From Scylla paramamosain (lineage: Eukaryota > Arthropoda > Malacostraca > Decapoda > Portunidae): a DNA stretch of 64,000 nucleotides. Under the pieces are notes generated by a model, which saw only the letters and a program-made list of their open reading frames with translations, made no database searches and was not told the origin of the DNA. The DNA lies in the NCBI RefSeq assembly GCF_035594125.1, contig NC_087163.1:9612501-9676500 (forward strand), given 5' to 3'. The translations under genes were made by a program, and so were the position numbers. Of this stretch, positions 1 through 11,211 are shown piece after piece. Each line of letters starts with the position of its first letter. The first letter of the stretch is position 1.

Positions 1-2568
1 GATTTTCATAAGTTCCACTGGAACAAAGTTTTTTATTTTCAGCAATAGAGCTATTGATCTAGATAATTTTAGGCAAAGGTTTGATATGTGATATTTAAAG
101 GTAAGATTATTGTCAAATGTGACTCCAAGAAATTTTGTCTTAGAAACTTGCGTGATATCTTTATCTAATATGGTAAGTCTAGGTAAGGGTTGGTATTTGG
201 TGGTGGTATTTGTAAATAACATGTAGAAAGTTTTAGCTGTGTTAATTGTTAGGCGATTTGCAAGACACCATTCAGAAAAGGCAGATAATTCTAGGTTGGC
301 TCTGTAGATTAGGTCAGTGGGATTATCACCAATCATGTACAAGGTGGAGTCATCAGCAAACTGTATAGTGTTGAAAGCAGTAGAGGCATTGCTGATATCG
401 TTGATATATATCAGGAAAAGAATAGGGCCTAAGATGCTACCTTGTGGCACGCCAAGATGTATAGGTTTGATGGTTGATTTAGAGTTATTGTAGGATGTAA
501 AATGAGATCGGCCAGTTAAATATGATTTGAACCAATTTTCCACACAACCGCGAATACCATAGTGACGTAATTTGTCTATTAGAATGTTTGGGTCAACTGT
601 GTCAAAAGCTTTGCTGAAATCAATGAAAATGGATATTATAGACTTATGTTTATTCAAGGCATCGTGTAGGTCAGAGGTAAACACATTTATAGCGTCAAAA
701 GTATTTAGTCCGGGGCGGAAACCAAATTGCCTATTATTTAAGAATTTTTGTGAATTGAGGTAGTTCATGAGGAAGTTCTTCATAATGATTTCAAATATTT
801 TAGAGAACACTGGTAAAATAGAGATTGGTCGGTAGTTTGAGATATTAGTTTTACTTCCCGATTTATGGATAGGGATAATTTTTGCCAGCTTGAATCTATT
901 AGGGAAAACTCCATCTTTTATTGAATCATTGAATAATTTTGAGAGTGGCTCTGCTAGAAGATTTTTGTTCTCTTTGATTATTTTCACAGGTATTTCATCC
1001 GTAGGGCATTTTTTATTTTTTAAGGCAGAAATAGCTTTTACTATGTCATTTCCTGTCACTATGGGAATATTCATGGAATTTAGGAAATTACCTCTGAGAT
1101 AAGAAATGTGTGAGTTTTGAGCTCTAGGAAGCTGGGAGCTAAGTTGAGGTGCAATTTGTGAAAAATAGGTGTTGAATGCATTTGAAATTTCATGTGGAGT
1201 GTGTAGGACTGTGTCATTATAGTGTAGTGTGTGGGAGACCATCTTGTTATTATTATTAATGTTTTCTATTTCGGTAATTAGTTCCCAAACTTTTTTTGTG
1301 TTAAGTCTAAAATTTTCAAACCTTTGTAGGTAATATTCAGATTTTTTGCGTTTTATTAAGTTATTTAGATAATTTCTGTAATGTTTGTAGTGGTCCATTG
1401 TAATTGACCCTAGTTTGTATAGTTTGTACAGCTGATATTTATGTTTTGTTGAATTTATTAACCCCTGTGTTAACCAAGGCTTACTTAGTCTTTTGGATGT
1501 GATAGTTTTGGTTATTTTGGGGAAGCAGGAATAGTATATTTTATATAATTTATCCAGAAATATGTCGCAGTTTGTGTTTGTGTCACTGCTAGTGAAGTAG
1601 AGATTCCAGTCTGTATTTGATAGGGTCTGTGTGAATTTCAACCGATTTACTCTATTTTGTAGCCTAAAATCAACTTTGTGGTGAATATTGCACACTTTTT
1701 CAGAGACTGGAATATTGATAAACACTAGAAGGTGGTCACTGATAGGAAAGTGGAAAATTCCAGAAGAGACTGGTTCATTGAAGTTTGTCCAGACATGATC
1801 CAATAAAGATGGGGCTGCAGTTGTATTTATGTCTGAAAATCTTGTTGGTCGAGATATATGTGGGAAGTAATTGTTTGATTGCATAGTTGTAATGAAAGAG
1901 TTAGTAGGAGGGTGTGACACATGTTCAAGAAGGTTTATATTGAAGTCACCTATGAGTATATTCCTGTTGTTTGTGAAAAAGTTATTTGAAAGAAGATTAT
2001 CAATATATGCATTAAATTCATTTACTTTAGCATGTTTACTATTTGGTCTGTAAATACAAGAAACAGAGTAGGAGGTAGTAGGTAGAATAATTTTCACACT
2101 ACATAGTTCAGCATTTTCATCACACATGCAAAAATCCTTAATAATTTCACTTTGTAGGTCAATATTTACATAAATTGCAACACCCCCACCTGGAGAGTAT
2201 AAAGGCCTGTGAACATGATATGACTTATAGCCATCAATTTCATGAAGGTGAACATTATTTGCATTGAGCCAGGTTTCACTTATACATAAGATATCAGGGA
2301 GTTTGGGAAGAGATTTGATAAAAGAGATTACTTGGTCATAATTTTTGTTTAGTGAGCGGGCATTTATATGGAGAATATTGATATAGTCAGCGCTACTTCT
2401 TGGTATAACATTCATGTATGAGGTAAGGTCATGATAATTACAGATATCATCTAACTCAAGAGATAAGTACATGGAATTTATTATTTCTATGCCGATGCTA
2501 TCAGATTCATTGTTGTCTTCTAAGTCGTTGAAAAGTGTATTGAGGAGATTCTCACTAGTAAAGTTCAT
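1..2568 (-). CDS. LINE-B ORF2: endonuclease-reverse transcriptase, partial at left edge
   Basis: Reading the minus strand from the ATG at 2568, the frame is open without a stop to position 1 (856 codons), so the protein is truncated only by the window edge. Residues about 60-290 form an APE-type endonuclease: an LHINARSL start near residue 66, GGGVAIYV, GDFN near 203 and SDH near 276. A linker follows, then the reverse transcriptase with NYRPIS, FIDFSKAFDTVD near residue 650, GVPQGS, and the catalytic FADD near 737. The protein would nick target DNA and copy its own RNA by target-primed reverse transcription. Motifs fit the CR1/Jockey group of non-LTR elements; the exact clade is not resolved. 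ORF1 lies upstream on the same strand. The open frame suggests recent activity. Confidence 0.9.
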   Translation of the reverse strand, partial: MNFTSENLLNTLFNDLEDNNESDSIGIEIINSMYLSLELDDICNYHDLTSYMNVIPRSSADYINILHINARSLNKNYDQVISFIKSLPKLPDILCISETWLNANNVHLHEIDGYKSYHVHRPLYSPGGGVAIYVNIDLQSEIIKDFCMCDENAELCSVKIILPTTSYSVSCIYRPNSKHAKVNEFNAYIDNLLSNNFFTNNRNILIGDFNINLLEHVSHPPTNSFITTMQSNNYFPHISRPTRFSDINTTAAPSLLDHVWTNFNEPVSSGIFHFPISDHLLVFINIPVSEKVCNIHHKVDFRLQNRVNRLKFTQTLSNTDWNLYFTSSDTNTNCDIFLDKLYKIYYSCFPKITKTITSKRLSKPWLTQGLINSTKHKYQLYKLYKLGSITMDHYKHYRNYLNNLIKRKKSEYYLQRFENFRLNTKKVWELITEIENINNNNKMVSHTLHYNDTVLHTPHEISNAFNTYFSQIAPQLSSQLPRAQNSHISYLRGNFLNSMNIPIVTGNDIVKAISALKNKKCPTDEIPVKIIKENKNLLAEPLSKLFNDSIKDGVFPNRFKLAKIIPIHKSGSKTNISNYRPISILPVFSKIFEIIMKNFLMNYLNSQKFLNNRQFGFRPGLNTFDAINVFTSDLHDALNKHKSIISIFIDFSKAFDTVDPNILIDKLRHYGIRGCVENWFKSYLTGRSHFTSYNNSKSTIKPIHLGVPQGSILGPILFLIYINDISNASTAFNTIQFADDSTLYMIGDNPTDLIYRANLELSAFSEWCLANRLTINTAKTFYMLFTNTTTKYQPLPRLTILDKDITQVSKTKFLGVTFDNNLTFKYHISNLCLKLSRSIALLLKIKNFVPVELMKI

Positions 2569-3163
2569 GATATAGAAAGGGGAATTAAAGAAAGGCTAGT
2601 AGAAAAGGGGGCAAGTATGGGTAGCAGAGAGGGAGGAGGGAGTGGAAGGGATTTGGAAAAGTTTAAGGGAGAGGAAAGGAAGGATATGATAAGTAGAGAT
2701 AGAGAAGAATAATCAAAGAATAAGGAAATACATAATAAAAAATAAAAATTAAAATTAAATAAAAAGAAATTGGAAGGCTTACCAGGTATGTCATAAGAAG
2801 GGTGGAAGGTAGATTGCAAAATGTTTGCAGAATTTGGTGATCAAAAGGATTAAGTTGATAAAACTATAAATGTTCAAGATATTGGCAAAGTAAAGATGAT
2901 AGAATAAAGCTTCATACCCAAGATATTGGCAAAGTAATAGATAAATAGGCAAAGTAGTAGATGATAAAAGAAAGTTTCATATGATGAAATCTAGAAAAAA
3001 TTAAGATGAATAATAATAAGTTGGAGACATGCATAGGATATGACATATAAAATATATACACAGGAAAGGATAATGAATACATTATATATATAAATTAAAT
3101 AGACATAAAGATTTCTAGAATGTTTGGTAGGAAATATTGCATCATGTTGAGTTGAGAGCACAT
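2569..3163 (-). other. LINE-B inter-ORF spacer
   Basis: These 595 AT-rich bases separate the two LINE-B ORFs, a long gap for a LINE. The phrase gatattggcaaagta recurs near 2880 and 2920 with a partial third copy near 2950, giving an imperfect short tandem array. An 84-codon minus-strand frame (2565-2819) is low in complexity and I do not call it a gene. Confidence 0.6.
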
Positions 3164-3961
3164 TTAAGACTGGGTCAGAACAGGATATTTATCTAGGAAA
3201 ATGTTCAAAGACTGTTCAGTGGTTATCATGTGTTTTTGACTAGATGTTTTTAATTTAACAAAGATCTTTCCATCCCTTGTGTAGCACTGTTGGAAAAGCT
3301 CCTTGTTTTTTTTCCTGATACCCCAAACTGTATTGAAGATATTGCGTCGTTTTGGAGTGAGACTTTCATTAATATAGAGGCTAGGTTTAACTTTTACACA
3401 GGCATCCATTATTTCTGCCTTCTTTGATCTATTTAGCAGCTTTACAATTATTGGTCTCTCTTTGTTTTGACTTTTTGAACCTAACCTGTGAGCAACATTG
3501 ATGTCAGCATGACTTAAATTGATGTGCAGATTATCTTTAACTGAATTCACAACAAGGTCAGTTGAGTTTTCATGGTTTTGTTCTCTGGGCAATGCAGGAC
3601 CACTAATTATTATAGTATCTCTTCTTTCATATTGTTCTACATCATCTAGTTGATTTTCAAGTTTGCTGACTGTATCCTCAAGTGAGGTCACTTTGTCCTG
3701 CAACTTTTCAATTTTTTCATCTTTTTCCTTGGAAAGAATAGACAGAGCTTTCACTATTGTGTTCACTATCACTTTACCTTCTTCGGACAGACGAGCAATG
3801 TCACTGGAGATGAAGTCAAGGATGTTTGTTGTGGGTGCTTGTCCCATGGCTTGAGTTGGTGTCTTGACCATCTCAGCTATGGCTGTCCCCTGCTTCTGTC
3901 CAACTGGAGTAGATACCACAGCTGCTATGTCAGACCCTGCCGCACTCCTTGTTTGCACCAT
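3164..3961 (-). CDS. LINE-B ORF1: coiled-coil RNA-binding protein
   Basis: An intact 265-residue ORF starting at 3961 with MVQTRSAAG. Residues about 75-110 form a heptad-rich coiled coil (KIEKLQDKVTSLEDTVSKL) that leads into EQYERRDTIIISG, the usual entry to the RRM-like domain of LINE ORF1 proteins. The C-terminal part (IVKLLNRSKKAEIMDA, then KIFVKLKTSSQ) matches the basic nucleic-acid-binding tail of such proteins. In the family, this protein trimerises through the coiled coil, binds the element's RNA and acts as a chaperone during integration. It lies 595 bp upstream of ORF2 on the same strand. There is no zinc knuckle and no frame break. The role comes from architecture only. Confidence 0.8.
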   Translation of the reverse strand: MVQTRSAAGSDIAAVVSTPVGQKQGTAIAEMVKTPTQAMGQAPTTNILDFISSDIARLSEEGKVIVNTIVKALSILSKEKDEKIEKLQDKVTSLEDTVSKLENQLDDVEQYERRDTIIISGPALPREQNHENSTDLVVNSVKDNLHINLSHADINVAHRLGSKSQNKERPIIVKLLNRSKKAEIMDACVKVKPSLYINESLTPKRRNIFNTVWGIRKKNKELFQQCYTRDGKIFVKLKTSSQKHMITTEQSLNIFLDKYPVLTQS

Positions 3962-4489
3962 TTAGCTTGCGAGAATCCAAGTAGTAGACTACGTGCAGGT
4001 ATAATGGAGTAAACAGGTACAGGGGCGAATCTGCGACGAGCCGGGGTTTGTTTACGTTTGGCAAATATTGTTGGAACAGTCCAGCGGCGGAGGCAGGGGA
4101 CTTGTTTTGCTGGCTTATTCTTCCTTCACATCCTTCTATGTACTGGTTCTTGTATGGATCTTATGGCGGAGACATACCCGGAGCAGCCCGTAATGGTTCT
4201 TGGATAATAAGCGGGTGTAGCAAGCAGAAAAAATGTGGAAAGTGAGGAGCTCCAAGGCACACCTTGTCTCAATGGTAGTCTCTTTTCTGTTGTCTCTGTT
4301 TTTCCCCTATTTATGACTTACAAGGCAGTGCATTATGTCTAAAAGAAGTATCAGGCTGCAACATCTTCAGCACATGAAAGAAATCAAAAGGATAATAGAA
4401 ACAGAAGAATAAAACACTAGCAGCAATTTTCACTGCCAGCACTTCCTTGCCACCCTCACCACACACTACACTCCACACACCATCCACCT

Positions 4490-5830
4490 CACCAGCTCAG
4501 TTTATCCACTCCCATATGTGTGGTAGATAAATGCAAAGCAGCAGTAATACTTGGAGTCCTTTGACTGGAAAGAACACGAATATAGCTAACTTGGTACTAC
4601 CAAGAGGAACACAAGACACTGGATGGCACAACAGTGGACCAAGAGTTGGTGAAGATATGGGAGGTGGCATGTGCAACCTGTTGCATGTCAAGTGTGAGAA
4701 GATTAGGGTAAGATGAGCAACCATGGGCAGAACGAGCGGAGGTGACCCATCCTTGTAACGGTGCTGTTGCATGAAGACCGAGATGCTTTGCTGACCATGA
4801 TGAAAAACCTCTTGGCCCTGGAAGCATACAAGAAAATATTCATTTGCAAGATATACATCCCTGCATATGAGCTGAATGGAAACATTTTCAGCAGATGGAA
4901 CAAAATGGGCAAGATAGACCTAAGAATATAGGATGTGTAATCTGCCTGAATGTGAAAGAGCAGCAGTTATATAAGGACAGTGTAGTTATTGAGAAGTGTG
5001 CCCATGAATAACATCATCCTTAGAACAAGGGGCCCACTTTTTACTAAAGAAACTGAGTGCTGCAGGCTGCCCAATGACCATCAAGTGGGTCTTGAGTTAC
5101 ACTGGTATAATTAGAAATGAGGAGTGAGATGAAGCAGCCAGACTTGCCATCCTCCTTCTGATTCCCAGCATTCACTTCCTACCAAGCTTCTCGACCATCA
5201 GGGCCATGCTTCATTGCACCATGCACCATTCCATCACCATGGAGTTAGACCAGTGGGTGGCATGGAGAGCTCATGGTGCTGAGGCATTGGAACATGGGAT
5301 GCTACCACCACCACTTACCACAGACCTCACTTAGCAGTGGTGATTCACTGTCTGCGTGTTGTATCAAGCACGTGGATGGTGAATGACAGAAGAGGGAGTG
5401 CCAGGTATGAGAGACACCACCAAAGAACTGCTGCTCTGCTACTTGCATGAGTGCCCAGCATCAGCAAGTAACCTGGCCCACCAGGGAAAACACACAGCGC
5501 TGGGACTAGTCGCTGCAATGCTCACCCACCATATCCTGGCTTTGGTACAAGACAGTCCGCCACTCAGATAGGGAATGAAGTATTGCACCATTGATTTGCT
5601 ATCTGTATGACATTATGGATAAATGTTTGTACTCGTATGTATGTGCAGGTGTAAAGTAACAGGATGGCATGTCGCACATCAGTTTCTTTCTGTGTATATC
5701 ATGCTCCCTTGACCTATCTGGTGTATGACCCCCTAGTCTATGGCCTATGTCCTGCAGCCAGGGGGACAACCTATGAAGAAGAAGAAAAGTGGAGCTCCCA
5801 GAGTTTTTAAAATGGACCACAACAATACAA
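4490..5830 (+). pseudogene. decayed LINE remnant (RNase H and C-terminal region)
   Basis: Short interrupted frames read like the end of a non-LTR ORF2. Around 5080-5160 the translation gives KWVLSYTGIIRNEE followed after a stop by DEAARLAI, which resembles the RNase H stretch usually seen as WVPSHTGITGNERADEAA. Around 5400-5470, RDTTKELLLCYLHECPA resembles the C-terminal Cys/His motif of such proteins. Every frame is broken and the N-terminal half is not recognisable. The stretch 5600-5825 (ending gaagaagaagaaaag) probably is 3' UTR. No function remains. The family assignment is tentative. Confidence 0.4.
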
Positions 5831-5840
5831 GTTAAAAATA

Positions 5841-8800
5841 GTGATGTGCAATATTAATGGTGCAAAGACAAAGTTGGAGAAATGCAACATTCAAATGTGG
5901 TTGTATCAGTGTGATATTGTGGCAGTGAATGAGGTGAAAACTGAGTGGCAAGTGAGTCTGCCAGATCATGTGGGTTATAAGTGTGCAAAGCAAATATCCG
6001 CCCATCATGGGGGAACTACAGTGTTTGTGAAAAAATGGCTTTCTCAATATGTCTCATCTGTAAATATTAGTGTACATGATCAGGTGTGGTTGTTGTTATC
6101 CAGTGTCCCTACAACTATATTTGGGTTTTGTTACATCCTACCTAGCAACTTTCCATACTTTTTTTTTATGTAAGGGGGCCACTGGCCAAGGACAAAAAAA
6201 AAATATGAGCAAAAAAGAGGCCCACTTGTTGCCAGTACCATATAGATTTCAAATAGAATGGTAAAAAACAGAGGTCTTGAAACCTCACTATTTCATTTTC
6301 TGATCTTAATGAGAAAATAATGGATGTTGACAGCTATAATAAGATGATTTTGCCTGGGGATCTGAATGTGAGATGCAGTGTGAGTATGCTCAACAAACTT
6401 CATAGTGACTCCAGCTATACTTACCATACAATAGCCAATGACATTGCACATCCCAATGATAATGCTTGTATAATGGCAACAATATTTAATATAATAACCT
6501 TCTAGTTGTAAAGAGCCCTAAAACACCTAATGGCTATTTTGTTGGTGGAAAGACATATAAGAAAAATAATTATATCAGAGTTAGATTCATGTATTGCATC
6601 TGAGCAGCTTATATGGAATATTTCAGCCTTTCATATCCACCAAATGGCGAGATAACCATCTTTCACCTTTGAGTTGCAGATATCCGGAGTAGATTTGTAT
6701 GTGTTCCATAAACAAGCCAGTATGTTGGGCAGCCACTTGTGGGGTGGCAGCAGCAGGGCAGATGGACTCGAGTGCCAGTCTGGTTCAATGATGTGAACCA
6801 TGTTACTTTTGTTGCCAACCTACCAACAATGGAAATTTTGGGTGGTGTGAATGATATATCTGGATTTTGTGAAAAAAAAACATGTCTGAAGCTTTGTATA
6901 AATGTGCAAAGAGAAACCATGTTGCAGCAAAGCAAGAATCATGTGATGTCATCCTGAGCTGCTGGGAGAGGCTCATGCAAGACCACGACAATAAATGTGT
7001 TCGTCTAGCTATTAACTGGAAAGACAATTTGCAGGATGATAATGAGTCGGTGATGGTGCCATCTGATGATGAATTAAAAGAGTACTATGAGAGCATGGTG
7101 AGTTTAATTGAAGAAAATGAGAATGTTGAACCTATTCACACTTATATACTCCTTCTTGATTATCCTATCACCACTGACAAGGTCACGGAACAAATCATGC
7201 ATCTGAGGTCCAATAAAGCGAGCAGTTCTGACAGCATTCCTCCAGGTATTTTTAAGCTGTTGCCTGCTTGATTGGTCTTATATATCACCACCGTATTTGA
7301 TAGCATATTAAGACCTGTGTCATACCGTACTCTTTAGATGAAGGCAAAATTCTTTACCATTTTGAAAATGGGCAATAGAAGGGACTGAAAGAACTACCAT
7401 GGCATAAGTGCCCTCAACATAGTATCAAAATTGTATAACATGGTTTTGTGTTGCCATCTAGTGGGATGGTTCAAACCATTTAGGAAGTAGGCTGGGGCTG
7501 TCTCAAACACATTGTCATCTTGAGGGTCCTCATGGAATATGCTTGTGAGAAAAAGAAAAAAGAAAACTTGTTCATAATATATGTCAACTTCCCACAGACC
7601 TAGGATATGGTGCCCTGAGTACCATGTTGCTGATGGTTCTGTGGTAGCTGGGGTGTGGTGGCCATAGCCACCATAGACCAGGTTACCCATAGTATTGTGA
7701 CCACCACTGTGTTTACCACCACACTAGGGATGCATCAGGGCTCATCGACATTGTGCCTCTTGTTCATAATTTATGTCAATGAACTAATAAACTACGTCAA
7801 GGAAGATTGCGGTGATGATAGATCCTTGTCCTGCCTACACATCCTTGTGTTGATGGGCAACACAGATTTGCTTGCCACAACCAAGAAGCAAGTGATGTTC
7901 AAGATTAATTTGTTAAAAAATTTTTGCAACAAGTATGGCATTAAAGTAAATCCAAGTTTATGGTTGTGTGTTGAGCTGTGGAGGACAGAGAGCCACTGTG
8001 GGTGGCTAGCCTGGAGGTCAGGTGGAGTAGCCAGTATATGTACTTGGTGTCTGCCTTCACTGTGAATGGTTTGCTGGCTGAGGCCCAAACCAAAATGATG
8101 CACATCATGAAGTATGTGTCATTTTTAAAGAAAAATAATGACATTCTATTTCAAATAAAAAATGAGTACTTGATGCTGCCCTGCTGTCCACCATCTTATA
8201 CAGTCGTAAATGCTAATGTGAAACCTATGGTTAAGCTTTATAACTGGACTTTGAATAGCTTGCTTGATTTAGGATGACAACATGTAGTGATGTCTGTTAT
8301 GTCAAGTCCAGCTATCCACTGTTGCCTAGCATTATTAAAAAGAAGTGTGTTGATTCTCCAGTCACACAGAAACAAAAAAAATTCTTTCAATGTATGTGGC
8401 ATGATAGATCAAATATGAATGATGACTCTTTTGTGTTTACTATAAGGACTTTTGAATGCTAGGATTAAGAACAAAGATTATGTATATGACCTCATACGCA
8501 CTAATGTTGATGATGTTAATACAAGTATGAAGGATGTTAAGCACACACTACATCAGTCAGTCTCATCATGTCATGTCATGTATAGGGAAATAAATCCAAA
8601 CTTGTCCCTGCATGAAGTATACAAGGTGTAACATGAGTTTCTGCAAAAGTACAGCTTATTCTAAGCAGAAAATGTTCTATACAAACATGCATTTTAAAGC
8701 CTTGTTTAGCCATGTTATGAAATTCAAATGTGGTTGGGTAACAACGACCAGCCTTGTATCTTGGCGGGATGTGTTGATATGGGATGTCCAAGGGTGAAAT

Positions 8801-9570
8801 TATGAGTTATTCAGTCATCATTTCTACTGGTTTTGGGGCATTACAGTATTTCTTTATGAGACAAGTGGTATTAACGGACAGGTGGTTTACTGATAAACAT
8901 TGTACAATGATAGCATGGCTGTAGTTAATGACAAATAAAATAATAGGCTACGTGACATATTGCCTGCCTGGGCGGAGAGGGGAAAGGAGTTTTTCTTGCT
9001 AAGATGGTGACAGTGAATACACTTAAATTGTACTGCATGATTTGACAGAAAAGGTTGCTGACTATGTCACACACTTACAGTAAAGTGCATTATGTGAACA
9101 TGGTGTTTCTACTACATAAATATCCACCCAACCTGGCTGTTGTATCTGTCGCCCAGCCACACTTGAATTTCACACCACAGCTAAACAAGGCCTCAAAATG
9201 CATGTGTATAGAATATTTTCCACTATACTTTCACCTCTAGCAATATTTTCAGAAGCTCATGTTACACCACATATACATCTACCTCGAATATAATTGAAAA
9301 TGACTGCATAGCATTTACTAGGTTCTGTGTTTCAAGCCACTCATTGGCAATGGAGGTGGGAAGGTGTAGTAGGAGAGTGCTTGGTTGCCTGCCACTAGAG
9401 GAATGGCTGTGCACATGTGGTGTAACTTTGCAGACAGAGGCCCATGTGGTCAAACAGTGTGTTCTTACTGAGCACTGATGAATTCAAGACAGTTTTTCTA
9501 ATATACGCAAATTACTACATGGCAGGAATTTGGAATGGATGTTTAGAACTGTCAAGAAAATCCTTGAGAT
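5841..9570 (+). pseudogene. decayed LINE-C remnant (endonuclease through C-terminus)
   Basis: A plus-strand non-LTR ORF2 broken by many stops and frameshifts. Recognisable order: endonuclease start (MCNINGAKTKLEK, 5841), a GDLN motif near 6355 in place of GDFN, a pre-RT linker at 6882-7271 ending SNKASSSDSIPPGIFKL, a degraded GMHQGSS (7728) for the usual GVPQGS, and a late C-terminal piece at 9300-9560 with RFCVSSHSLA and LCTCG-type residues. The active-site YADD appears only as an eroded stretch near 7850. A LINE-A tail fragment splits the endonuclease at 6160-6295. About 8650-9260 is not recognisable and may be a separate insertion. Not functional. Confidence 0.65.
6160..6295 (-). mobile_element. 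LINE-A copy 1: 3'-tail fragment inside LINE-C
   Basis: A poly-T run then atgtaagggggccactggccaagg is the reverse complement of the LINE-A 3' end, continuing into the 'cttgaaacctc' region of its 3' coding end. It interrupts the LINE-C endonuclease, so LINE-A inserted later. Confidence 0.7.
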
Positions 9571-9589
9571 TTATGCATAATTGATTTGT

Positions 9590-10085
9590 CTTGGAATTGT
9601 TTAAGCATTTTATCATTTTTTCATGTCTTTTTTTTTCAAATTAATTTGTTTAGCAATCGTTTTAGCGTTTTATATGTTTTAGTGTTTTTCACGTCTTTTT
9701 ATTTTTAAAGTTTCAACTGAAATTCAATACATGTATATGTATATTTGTACAGATTTTGGGTGTTTCATAAGCATGTAATAGCTCTGTGGTTTAAAGACTG
9801 TTTATTTTTTATGTTGTTTGTAAATATATTTTATGCAGATATTGGGTGTTTTATCATTTTTGGAATTGTTTTAGTGTTTTATAAGCATATAATAGTTCTG
9901 CTGTTCAAAGGCTATTGTCATTTATTTTTTTGACATGTTTATAAATAGTATTTTTACTTTATACATATGCAGAATGCCTTCATGGATTTTAGTTTCTCAG
10001 AATTGTATTGAACTAATTTGTAGTTTGTAATTCATAGTGTTGTTGTGGTCAAAGTATCTATCTATCTCTCTATCTATCTGTAGGC
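9590..10085. repeat. AT-rich imperfect direct repeats and short (ATCT)n tract
   Basis: Units of roughly 100-130 bp recur, with shared phrases such as tggaattgttt, agtgttttataagcat and gtaatag(c/t)tctg near 9595, 9765 and 9860. The stretch ends in a short tatc/tctc microsatellite at about 10050-10080. It probably is the 3' UTR of the LINE-C remnant. No coding potential seen. Confidence 0.45.
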
Positions 10086-10148
10086 AAGTCTCCTTCATCG
10101 TGAAAGAGTTAATCTCAAATTAAACTTTCTTACAGTAGTAAAGTAGTA

Positions 10149-10176
10149 AAGTGTCAGGAATATATTCCTGACACTT
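10149..10176. repeat. perfect 28-bp palindrome
   Basis: The arms aagtgtcaggaata and tattcctgacactt are exact reverse complements with no spacer. The site lies about 150 bp outside the left end of DIRS-1. Function unknown. Confidence 0.8.
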
Positions 10177-10329
10177 GGTGTGTTGATTGATTATAGGGAG
10201 GCTAATAAATGTATAGATAATTTTTCCAAAATGAGTACATGAAATGAATACTATAAGGATGTAAATTCACATAATATCATGACCTAATGACATTATGCAT
10301 CTTGTCACCACAACAGCTCATGACATGGA

Positions 10330-10510
10330 AAATTTGTTTCACATACAACCTACTTCTTATATTAGTATTTACAATGCTTCTCACTACCCAGCTGTCTAAT
10401 CTCACATTCAAAACAGATTTATGTGTATTCCACCCTATGACGACTTCTGGTAATTCATTGGTAACCTAGCCTCCCTCAGTTGAGACCATCATTCTTTCTT
10501 GAGACATGCT
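10330..10510 (+). repeat. DIRS-1 left inverted terminal repeat
   Basis: From about 10349 (acttcttatattag) to 10508 the sequence is the approximate reverse complement of 15912-16070, including the shared tail gagaccatcattctttcttga. The outer 10330-10366 portion is complementary to 15797-15840 in the internal complementary region. Confidence 0.8.
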
Positions 10511-11211
10511 TTTGTGCAGACTCAGGTTCCTACTGTGCTCTCAACTTTTGTTACCCAGCTGTCTCATTTTTTGCCTTATGGCTTGTTGTCCCTGCCCAAT
10601 GGGTTTGTTGGCTTCAGTGAGGCTTCCCCCAACCAGTTTGTTGTGGGGCAGCAGGACAGTGGTTCACATAGCAGCCATGTTTGTGGTGCTGACACTCCAC
10701 CTGGTTCTTCATCATTTTCACATCATTCTTCATCCTCACTCTTCCCCAGGAGAGTCTGTGCTTTGTCTGGTTGTAGGAGAATGCTTGGGAGTGCCACCAC
10801 AATCCACATACTTGTATGTGTTGTCTGCTGTGATGTTTTTTAATGTAAACAACAGGTGTCATGAGTATGCTGGGTGGAACCACAAGGTGGTTCTCAGTGC
10901 CCTTAAGTACCAGCAGACCTTGTAGAACAGGTGTGAGTACAAAGCTAAGAAGAAGGCTTGTGGGAAGGCAAGGGCAGGGGTCAAATCCTCCCCTTACCTG
11001 CTTCATGTGACTGCTCTCAGGGATCCGCTTCCACAGGATCAGATAGTGGTTTGAGGCATGGTCCATTGGGACCGGAGGATTCAGTTTCCCAAATCCCTGG
11101 GGTTTGAAAGGCTGCTCCTTGAGATATGTTTACCTTTAAGGGGTTTCTTCTTTTCTGTGTTTCCTGAAGGCGGACAACAAGTTTCTCTCCCTGTCATGTT
11201 GTCTGCGAATA

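Larger units (their letters stand above)
1..4245 (-). mobile_element. LINE-B non-LTR retrotransposon (5' part; 3' end outside window)
   Basis: The unit comprises ORF1 (3164-3961), a spacer and ORF2 running off the left edge. Upstream of ORF1, about 3962-4245 is clearly more GC-rich than its surroundings and is the likely 5' UTR with an internal promoter. The 5' boundary near 4245 is estimated from the composition change and is not exact. Confidence 0.7.

Noticed and set aside
572..2053. Small plus-strand frames in 0.5-2.1 kb
   Set aside because: Shadows of the long minus-strand LINE-B ORF2.
10614..11066. 150-residue minus-strand frame near the DIRS-1 left end
   Set aside because: Antisense to the element; composition and absence of motifs suggest chance.
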